Below, piece by piece: positions 6,380 to 11,476 of a DNA stretch of 11,476 bases. The stretch covers positions 1 through 11,476 of the forward strand of contig JAJPXE010000042.1 in assembly GCA_021205645.1 (NCBI GenBank). The letters run 5' to 3'. The position numbers were made by a program, and so were the translations under genes. The DNA comes from Candidatus Gastranaerophilales bacterium. GTDB lineage: Bacteria; Cyanobacteriota; Vampirovibrionia; Gastranaerophilales; Gastranaerophilaceae. The first letter of the stretch is position 1; each line of letters begins with the position of its first letter. Below the pieces are notes generated by a model. It saw only the letters and a list, made by a program, of their open reading frames with translations, made no database searches and was not told the origin of the DNA.

Positions 6380-7138
6380 TTATCGGTTATTCATTTTGTG
6401 CATGATTATCCCTGCCGAAACGCTTAAATTCAAGGATTCGACATCTTTGCTCATTTTTATAGACAGGTTTTTGTTTGCATAATTTTTTAATTCATCGGAT
6501 AATCCGTCAGCTTCGGAACCAAACATAACCAGTATCTTTTCTGACGGGTACCAATTATTTAAAAGAACACTGTTCTCTGTTTCGGGAAGTGTTGCTATCC
6601 GCTCATAATCAGAAAAATAATACTCTAATTCCGATATGGTTTTTAAATTCACAATATTAACTTTCCATAAATTCCCGACGGTTGAGCGAACACACTTAGG
6701 GTTATATAAATCTACCGTTTCACCGTACAGGATAATAGAACCTATTCCAAATGCGGCAGCCGTACGTATTATCGTTCCCAAATTTCCTGCATCGCTTATG
6801 TTTTCAAGCAAGATTACTTGTTTTGAGTTTTTTAAACGTTCTACATTGTTATCCGGTCGAATTCCTACCGCAACAGCCTCCGGCGGAGTTTCGGTTGTTG
6901 CAATCTTTTTTAAAACCGCATTATTTGTTAAAATAATGCCTGTGTTTATAAAACTGTATTCCGCTGATTTTTCCTTTAAAACAAATACTTTATCAAGTTG
7001 TATTCCAAATTTAACGGCTTCGTGAATAGATTTAAAACCCTCCAGTAAAAATTTTCCGCTCTCTGCTCTATATTTTTTCTGCTGTAGTTTTACTGCCTCT
7101 TTTACAATCTCATTATTTACGCTTGTAATTTCAATCAT
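6380..7138 (-). CDS. SpoU/TrmH family RNA 2'-O-ribose methyltransferase
   Basis: The 252-residue protein has the two-part build of rRNA/tRNA ribose methyltransferases of the SpoU class. An N-terminal substrate-binding domain (about 1-95) opens with ITSVNNEIVKEAVKLQQKKYR and includes FLLEGFKSIHEA. The knotted SPOUT catalytic domain follows. Motif 1 is NLGTIIRTAAAFG (119-131) with the catalytic Arg at 125, motif 2 is VMFGSEADGLS (204-214), and motif 3 is SLNLSVSAGII (235-245), which forms the SAM-binding knot. The enzyme moves a methyl group from SAM to a ribose 2'-OH. RlmB, TsnR and YsgA-type members cannot be separated by eye, so no symbol is given. Its ATG overlaps the upstream aminopeptidase stop by one base (TGATG), so it is the coupled last gene of a three-gene operon. 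Confidence 0.9.
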   Translation of the reverse strand: MIEITSVNNEIVKEAVKLQQKKYRAESGKFLLEGFKSIHEAVKFGIQLDKVFVLKEKSAEYSFINTGIILTNNAVLKKIATTETPPEAVAVGIRPDNNVERLKNSKQVILLENISDAGNLGTIIRTAAAFGIGSIILYGETVDLYNPKCVRSTVGNLWKVNIVNLKTISELEYYFSDYERIATLPETENSVLLNNWYPSEKILVMFGSEADGLSDELKNYANKNLSIKMSKDVESLNLSVSAGIIMHKMNNR

Positions 7139-8706
7139 CAGACAACCTCAAAGCATTCAAGCCACTTTAACTCATTTTCTGTTAGTACAGTATAATCGAT
7201 GAGTTTTTTTTCAAAGCACATATTTGACAAAGATTTAATCCTGCCGTTATCAAGATAGCACGAGTTTTCAAGCCTTATTCCAAAGTGTTTATTGCAATAT
7301 AGTCCCGGCTCAATAGTAAAACACATATTATTTTTTATCGGAGTTTTAGCAATATCGTTCATGCTTAAATTCGGCGGTATTTCGTGAACGCACACGCCAA
7401 TTCCGTGTCCTAACCCGTGAGAAAACACAAAATCTTTTACAGGATTATCACTCAAGACCTCTCTTGCATGCCGGTCAATCTCAAAACCGGTCGTAATTTC
7501 AGGTTTAACATTATAATTGTACGCACTCAAAAACATTTTCAGCACCGTTGTATACACCTTTTTATGAAGTGTATTAGACTCACCTTTAACAAATACCCGT
7601 GTAATATCGGTAGCGAGTCCGCCGTCATAATATGCACCGCAATCTATGAGAATTAAATCGCCGTCTTTTACAATTTCATTTTTTGATGATTTCATATAAT
7701 GTGCAAGTGCGGCGTTACGATTTCTTGCAACAATTGATTTAAAGCTCAACAGTTTTGCACCGTATTTTTTAAAATTCTTTTCAAGCTCAACATCAATATC
7801 ATATTCGGACAAACCGGCATTGTTATATATAAAATTTCTTGTTGCAAAAAGAGCCTTATCAGTCATTTCAAAACAATGTTTAAGATGCTCAATTTCTGTT
7901 TTGTTTTTGACGGATTTAATCATTTTGACCTGCGAGGTTTCATATTCAGGATTTTTGATAAGCGAACAGTCATAAGCTGTAATACTGCTTTTATCAACGA
8001 TAACAGGAGATGCTATCCCTCTGATAAATTCATCAAAATTTTCAAGCGGCTGAACTTCAAACTCTACCGGTTCATCAAACACCGCACCGGTAAACAAAAT
8101 ATTTTCATCATTAGAAAGAAACAGTTTGCCATCGACTTTAACCGCATAATTTTGAGAGAAATTCCTTATATTACAAACATAAGTCAGTTCCTCCGAATTC
8201 GTGATAAGCTGCGGTTTTTTTAGCTTTTGGATTTTTGAATTAAAATCCTCGCCCGTAAGTTCAACAGGTAAAATTTGCGGTTTTGCAATACTTGCAGTGA
8301 AAGGTTTCTCATAAATATCGACATTAAGGCATTTTACGCTTGAGCCAATTTCTTTCAAAAGCGTTTTAAAGAAATCAAGCCGCTTTTGCGAAATTTTGTA
8401 AGAAACTACTCCGAGTGTAGTTTCCGGTTTGATGTGAGCACAAATTTCTTCATCCTGTTTTTGTCCGAGTTTTAGCTTGATTACGGTAACTTTATCATGG
8501 TCAACTTCCAAATCCGCCTGACTATGATATCTTCCGTCAACAAAAAGAAATATTTTACCGTCAGAACAAACAAGAGCATCGCCTGTATCCCCCGTAAAGC
8601 CTGTAAGATTATGGCAGGAATTTTCCTCTATGGGAGCATACTCAAGTAAAAACCTGTTCGTTGCATTAACCAGTAAATAGTCGACGCCTAAAGTCTTTAA
8701 ATCCAT
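7138..8706 (-). CDS. Aminopeptidase P family metallopeptidase (M24B, Xaa-Pro aminopeptidase)
   Basis: The 522-residue protein has the three-part layout of eukaryote-like aminopeptidase P. Two creatinase-type N-terminal domains (about 1-130 and 160-260) precede a C-terminal pita-bread catalytic domain (about 270-510). Domain 1 shows GFTGDTGDALV and VDGRYHSQA, as in that subgroup. All five metal ligands of the dinuclear site are present: Asp355 (LIDCGAYYDGG), Asp367 (ATDITR), His434 (HGLGHGIG), Glu466 (TIEPGLY) and Glu480 (GIRLEN). His336 (ALAHYM) and His441 match the catalytic histidines. The family removes an N-terminal residue preceding proline. There is no signal peptide, so it is cytoplasmic. 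Its ATG shares a base with the stop of the parvulin gene (TAATG), and its own stop overlaps the methyltransferase start. Sharing an operon with a prolyl isomerase suggests a common theme of proline-peptide handling, which is inference. Confidence 0.93.
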   Translation of the reverse strand: MDLKTLGVDYLLVNATNRFLLEYAPIEENSCHNLTGFTGDTGDALVCSDGKIFLFVDGRYHSQADLEVDHDKVTVIKLKLGQKQDEEICAHIKPETTLGVVSYKISQKRLDFFKTLLKEIGSSVKCLNVDIYEKPFTASIAKPQILPVELTGEDFNSKIQKLKKPQLITNSEELTYVCNIRNFSQNYAVKVDGKLFLSNDENILFTGAVFDEPVEFEVQPLENFDEFIRGIASPVIVDKSSITAYDCSLIKNPEYETSQVKMIKSVKNKTEIEHLKHCFEMTDKALFATRNFIYNNAGLSEYDIDVELEKNFKKYGAKLLSFKSIVARNRNAALAHYMKSSKNEIVKDGDLILIDCGAYYDGGLATDITRVFVKGESNTLHKKVYTTVLKMFLSAYNYNVKPEITTGFEIDRHAREVLSDNPVKDFVFSHGLGHGIGVCVHEIPPNLSMNDIAKTPIKNNMCFTIEPGLYCNKHFGIRLENSCYLDNGRIKSLSNMCFEKKLIDYTVLTENELKWLECFEVV

Positions 8707-8984
8707 TAGTCCTTCTTATCGGTAAGTTTTATTAAGTGCCAGCCGAATTGTGTTTCAACAGGTTTAGAAACCTGCCCAACTTCCAGACTAAATGCGGCAT
8801 CTTCAAACGGTTTGACCATCATTCCCCGTCCAAAGAATTTTAAATCTCCGCCATCTCTTTTAGACGGACAGAGTGAATGTTCTTCTGCCAGTGCAGCAAA
8901 ATCCGCACCATTTTCAAGTTCTTCGTATAATTTATCTGCTTCTTCTTCTGTTTTTACTAAAATATGGCTTGCTCTGACTTTCAT
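8706..8984 (-). CDS. Parvulin-type peptidyl-prolyl cis-trans isomerase (PpiC-like)
   Basis: The 92-residue protein is a single parvulin domain and nothing else, the size of E. coli PpiC. ASHILVKTEEEAD (5-17), FAALAEEHSLCPSKRDGGDLKFFGRGMM (29-56) and the end VETQFGWHLIKL are standard for the family; the two histidines of the active site (His7 and His83) are present. It catalyses cis-trans isomerisation of bonds before proline. No signal peptide or lipobox is seen, so it should act in the cytoplasm, unlike SurA/PrsA. The ATG is preceded by an ideal AAGGAG (8996-8991). Its TAA overlaps the aminopeptidase P start, making it the first gene of a three-gene operon. Confidence 0.92.
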   Translation of the reverse strand: MKVRASHILVKTEEEADKLYEELENGADFAALAEEHSLCPSKRDGGDLKFFGRGMMVKPFEDAAFSLEVGQVSKPVETQFGWHLIKLTDKKD

Positions 8985-9006
8985 ATTAAACTCCTTAAAA
9001 TATTTA

Positions 9007-9022
9007 CAGCTTAATTATAGCA
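9007..9022 (-). promoter_or_regulatory. Extended -10 promoter of the parvulin operon
   Basis: On the minus strand TGCTATAAT (9022-9014) is a TGn-extended perfect -10 box. The -35 position (9042-9037, TATATT) is poor, as is common for extended -10 promoters. Transcription would start near 9007, giving a 5' leader of about 23 nt that carries AAGGAG. Confidence 0.6.
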
Positions 9023-9052
9023 CAACAGATTATTTTAATATACGATTTTTCA

Positions 9053-9213
9053 AATTGTTGTTCGTTATTTTTTTGCGATGTCGGACTTTTGGCATATGAG
9101 TTTGCTGGAAAATCCCCAAAATGCCGCTTATCGCAAACAAATTCTGCCCTCTCCGGACGGGGAGAGGGCGGGGCATCACCTCATCCGCCAAAATTTCCCC
9201 TATCCTTTTTGGA
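9053..9213. repeat. Non-coding gap with GC-rich dispersed repeat, copy 2 (inverted relative to copy 1)
   Basis: The 268-nt space between the two minus-strand operons (8985-9252) holds the parvulin promoter on its left, an intrinsic terminator on its right and this element between them. A perfect 9-bp hairpin pairs GCCCTCTCC (9146-9154) with GGAGAGGGC (9161-9169) around a six-base loop. Just downstream, 9174-9200 is the reverse complement of the block GGGGAAATTTT...TGAGGTGAT found at 83-105, with six bases between the two parts here and three there. Short open frames across it (for example 9089-9277, plus strand) are composition artefacts. The element boundaries are estimates. Confidence 0.6.
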
Positions 9214-9242
9214 AGAAGAAAAAGTGCGAATTCTTTTTCGCA
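9214..9242 (-). terminator. Intrinsic terminator downstream of queE
   Basis: On the minus strand TGCGAA (9242-9237) pairs with TTCGCA (9230-9225) around a six-base loop and is followed by CTTTTTCTTCTT. It begins 10 nt after the queE stop, the expected place for the end of the pentapeptide-dnaJ-queE operon. Confidence 0.6.
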
Positions 9243-9252
9243 AACTCAACAA

Positions 9253-10014
9253 CTATTCCACATCAATAAATTTGTGAACCTGCGGTATTAAACGAACATG
9301 GTTGCTCTGTTTTATGAACTTTTCAAATGTTCGCATCATAAACGCCGGAGACACACACAAATCTTCACCAATCATCCGGGGCTGAAGTATTAACTCAAAA
9401 TCATATCTCCGGGCAAGCTCTACACATCTTGCTATCTCATCTTCCGTTATATTTTCATCAAAAACAACTTTTGAAAAAATATTCTTATTATCACAATTAA
9501 ATTGTTTCTCAATAGCACAATCAATTCTTGAATGATGAACCGCATCAAAAAACTTTTCGTGACGCTCAAAAGCATCCGTAATTCCGGAACAACTCGGAAG
9601 CTTTATGTCAGCCGCTATTATATCCACATACCGGATAATTTTTTCGATATTATCAGCAATAGTTGCATTGGTTTCAAGATAATATCTCGTCTTAATGCGA
9701 GGCATAAATTTTTTCAAAAAATCAGCCCATATAAGAGGCTCACCGCCTGTCAGAGAAATTGAATGCACCCTTTCCATATCAAAATGACAATCTAGATAAT
9801 CGTTTAATTCTTTCGGACTAAATTCGAAATATGAGCCCTTATTATTTATATCTTCAGGCATGTAGTCAGTATCACAGTAATAACAGCGTAAATTACATGC
9901 GCAAAATCTTATAAATATTTGTTTTACACCTATAAAAGGACCCTCACCCTGCACTGATGTGAATATCTCTTTTATTTTTGCCTTATTTTCGAAATTAACC
10001 ACATTACTGTTCAC
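9253..10014 (-). CDS. queE: 7-carboxy-7-deazaguanine synthase QueE
   Basis: The 253-residue radical SAM enzyme converts 6-carboxytetrahydropterin to 7-carboxy-7-deazaguanine, the ring-contracting step towards preQ0 and queuosine in tRNA. The N-terminus has the family's IFTSVQGEGPFIGVKQIFIRF. It leads into the compact cluster motif CNLRCYYCDTD, with the 4Fe-4S ligands at Cys40, Cys44 and Cys47. TGGEPL (89-94) contacts SAM, LETNAT and ADIKLPS are further family segments, and LILQP and VRLIPQVHKF close the protein as in other QueE. I place the start at the GTG of 10014-10012, six bases after GAGG (10024-10021); a GTG two codons upstream sits too close to that site. It overlaps the end of the DnaJ-like gene by 11 nt, implying coupling. 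No other queuosine genes lie in the window. Confidence 0.9.
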   Translation of the reverse strand: MNSNVVNFENKAKIKEIFTSVQGEGPFIGVKQIFIRFCACNLRCYYCDTDYMPEDINNKGSYFEFSPKELNDYLDCHFDMERVHSISLTGGEPLIWADFLKKFMPRIKTRYYLETNATIADNIEKIIRYVDIIAADIKLPSCSGITDAFERHEKFFDAVHHSRIDCAIEKQFNCDNKNIFSKVVFDENITEDEIARCVELARRYDFELILQPRMIGEDLCVSPAFMMRTFEKFIKQSNHVRLIPQVHKFIDVE

Positions 10015-11047
10015 TAACACCCTCTCTTATGTTATGTTTTGATAATTGTTTCAATTGTTCATATAATGCAAGCTCTGCCTTGCTTAAATTCTTTGGTATA
10101 TCAATTTTGACCGTAATTATTAAATCACCTTTTTTACCGTCTTTTTCTATACCCTGTTCCGATATTCTGTATTTTTGACCGTTATACGTGTTCGGCATCA
10201 GTTTCATCTGAATTTTTCCGGCAGTTGTATCAATATTTATATAACCGCCCAGTACTGCCTCATAAGGTTCTATCGGAATTGTTCGCAATACGTTCAATCC
10301 TTCATATTGTATTTCAATATTGTTTTCTATCCTGATAAGAAGATACAAATCTCCCCTTTTCCCGCCGTTAAACCCCTTGTTACCCTCGCCTTCAACTCTG
10401 ATTTTGCTGTTGTTCCGAACTTTTGCAGGTATTTTTACGGTTAATTTTTTATATTTGGATTTTTCGCCGGAACCATTGCAAGAAAGGCATATTGAACCGT
10501 TTATGAATTTTCTGCCCCTGCATTTTTCACAAGTTTCCAGATGAAGTATATTCACCACACGCTCCGCTCCGTTTATTGCTTCTGTTATTGACAAAGTGAC
10601 TTCTGTTGTGATATCTTTGCCATCCACTTTTGGAGGAACATATTTCTTCTGTTTCGGAACTTTGTTTTTCAAAATATTGTCAACAGCATTCGCAAACAGG
10701 TTCTTTACATGAATAGATTTAGCCTGCTCACGCATTTTAGAGAATGTGCTCTCTTTTTTCTTAGGTTTTACCGGTATATCATCATCTTCGGAGTTTTTTT
10801 GCTCCGGCTGAGGTTCTGTTTCGGCATACTCATAAAGTTTCATTATTGAATCGTATTGCTCTCGTTTTTGCGGACTTGAGAGCGTTTCATAAGCTTCCGT
10901 TATTTCCTTAAAACGCTTAACGGACATCTCATCATTGCCCGTAACATCAGGATGATAGCGGTGTACAAGCTTTCTGTATGCTTTTTTTATATCCTCTGAT
11001 GCCGCATTCGGGGCTAAACCCAATATTTTGTAATAGTTTTTTTTCAT
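10004..11047 (-). CDS. DnaJ-like (Hsp40) co-chaperone with a half zinc-finger region
   Basis: The 347-residue protein begins with a J domain (about 4-68) that holds the HPD tripeptide (32-34) needed to stimulate DnaK ATPase. A charged linker follows (about 75-140, rich in Glu, Asp and Lys) in place of the Gly/Phe-rich region. DITTEVTLSITEAINGAERVV starts the DnaJ C-terminal substrate-binding domains. Only two CxxC motifs are present, CEKCRGRK (173-180) and CLSCNGSG (187-194), where canonical DnaJ has four CxxCxGxG motifs; four cysteines could still bind one zinc. EGEGNKGFNGGKRGDLYLLI and VLGGYINIDT are standard C-terminal segments. The ATG at 11047 is preceded by AGGA (11061-11058). It lies 20 nt downstream of the pentapeptide gene and overlaps queE. 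It may be a specialised J-protein rather than the main DnaJ. Confidence 0.88.
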   Translation of the reverse strand: MKKNYYKILGLAPNAASEDIKKAYRKLVHRYHPDVTGNDEMSVKRFKEITEAYETLSSPQKREQYDSIMKLYEYAETEPQPEQKNSEDDDIPVKPKKKESTFSKMREQAKSIHVKNLFANAVDNILKNKVPKQKKYVPPKVDGKDITTEVTLSITEAINGAERVVNILHLETCEKCRGRKFINGSICLSCNGSGEKSKYKKLTVKIPAKVRNNSKIRVEGEGNKGFNGGKRGDLYLLIRIENNIEIQYEGLNVLRTIPIEPYEAVLGGYINIDTTAGKIQMKLMPNTYNGQKYRISEQGIEKDGKKGDLIITVKIDIPKNLSKAELALYEQLKQLSKHNIREGVSEQ

Positions 11048-11067
11048 GAACAAAATGTCCTGTTATT

Positions 11068-11476
11068 TTAGTAATCGGAAACTGACTCGTCTTCCTCGTC
11101 CTGAAGCGATGATAAATCGGAAGAATACATTCCGTCAAAATTATCCGGAAGCATATCCTCATCAGGCCATATAGTTCCATCATCAAATCTGCAAGCATTC
11201 AGATTATAACTCGTAGATAAATCCGAGTTTGTTAAATCTGACTCCTGAAATACTGAACCTGCCATATCCGCCTCATTAAAGTTACAATAGTCAAGAACAG
11301 CATAACTAAAATCTGTTCCGTTTAATACAGAGCCCGAAAAATCACATTCAGTATTACCGCTTCGGGTAAAATCGGCAGAAGTTAAGTCACACTCTTCAAA
11401 TTTAACGTTGAATAAATGAGCATCAGAAAAAGATGATGATGTAAAATCAACATTTATAAAACATATATCCCTTATC
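11068..11476 (-). CDS. Pentapeptide-repeat protein (partial, 5' end beyond window)
   Basis: The frame stays open on the minus strand to the right edge, giving the last 135 residues; the start is outside the window. About 17 consecutive pentapeptides are visible with Phe or Leu in the central position (for example VDFTS, SSFSD, CDLTS, ADFTR, TDFSY, AVLDY, CNFNE, SDLTN). Such repeats fold into a right-handed quadrilateral beta-helix. The run ends at DDGTIWPDEDMLPDNFDG, a common ending for such proteins, followed by an acidic Ser/Asp/Glu tail. Many beta-helices of this type have unknown roles; a few mimic DNA and bind gyrase. Nothing here points to a specific target. It is upstream of and probably cotranscribed with the DnaJ-like gene and queE. 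Confidence 0.85.
   Translation of the reverse strand, partial: IRDICFINVDFTSSSFSDAHLFNVKFEECDLTSADFTRSGNTECDFSGSVLNGTDFSYAVLDYCNFNEADMAGSVFQESDLTNSDLSTSYNLNACRFDDGTIWPDEDMLPDNFDGMYSSDLSSLQDEEDESVSDY

Noticed and set aside
9078..9277. Two overlapping plus-strand frames of about 62 codons in the intergenic gap
   Set aside because: They run through the repeat hairpin, the terminator and the end of queE, lack ribosome binding sites and show no protein family likeness.
10018..10020. GTG at 10020 as the queE start
   Set aside because: It directly abuts the GAGG ribosome binding site, while the GTG at 10014 has proper spacing.

Overview
The window is AT-rich bacterial chromosome with densely packed housekeeping and conserved-hypothetical genes. 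No CRISPR array, tRNA, rRNA, transposase or phage gene was seen. An LptF/LptG-type permease implies a Gram-negative envelope. The small single-domain DprA-like protein at 2721-3302 closely resembles, from memory, a family annotated in cyanobacteria as 'DNA recombination-mediator protein A'. Together with low GC and non-photosynthetic content this suggests a Melainabacteria/Vampirovibrionia (Gastranaerophilales-like) genome. That placement is inference; no search was run.

Layout, left to right. 1-362: a possible 3' end of an upstream gene running into GC-rich, hairpin-forming repeat sequence, then an orphan minus-strand terminator-like hairpin. 363-1478 (+): LptF/LptG family permease. 1546-3302 (-): a two-gene unit, the DprA-like protein followed 5 nt later by a helical-repeat (HEAT-like) protein of unknown role, driven by a good sigma-70-type promoter. 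3386-5887 (+): PcrA/UvrD helicase, divergent from that unit. 5906-6371: the 3' remnants of a photolyase (-) and a B12-binding-type radical SAM protein (+), abutting head to head; they read as the scar of one deletion that removed the 5' halves of a divergent gene pair. 6380-8984 (-): a tightly coupled operon of parvulin peptidyl-prolyl isomerase, aminopeptidase P and SpoU-type RNA methyltransferase, with stop/start codons overlapping by one base at both junctions and an extended -10 promoter in front. 9053-9213: a second copy of the GC-rich repeat in the opposite orientation. 9214-9242: an intrinsic terminator. 9253-11476 (-): pentapeptide-repeat protein (cut by the window edge), a DnaJ-like protein with half the usual zinc-finger motifs, and QueE.

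Most genes are recognisable core functions: outer-membrane lipid export, DNA unwinding and repair, proline-related peptide processing, RNA methylation, queuosine synthesis. I do not see a new defence or biosynthetic system. The points most worth a second look are the head-to-head double remnant at 5906-6371, the DprA-like/HEAT-like pair, the dispersed inverted repeat, and the reduced DnaJ in its operon.
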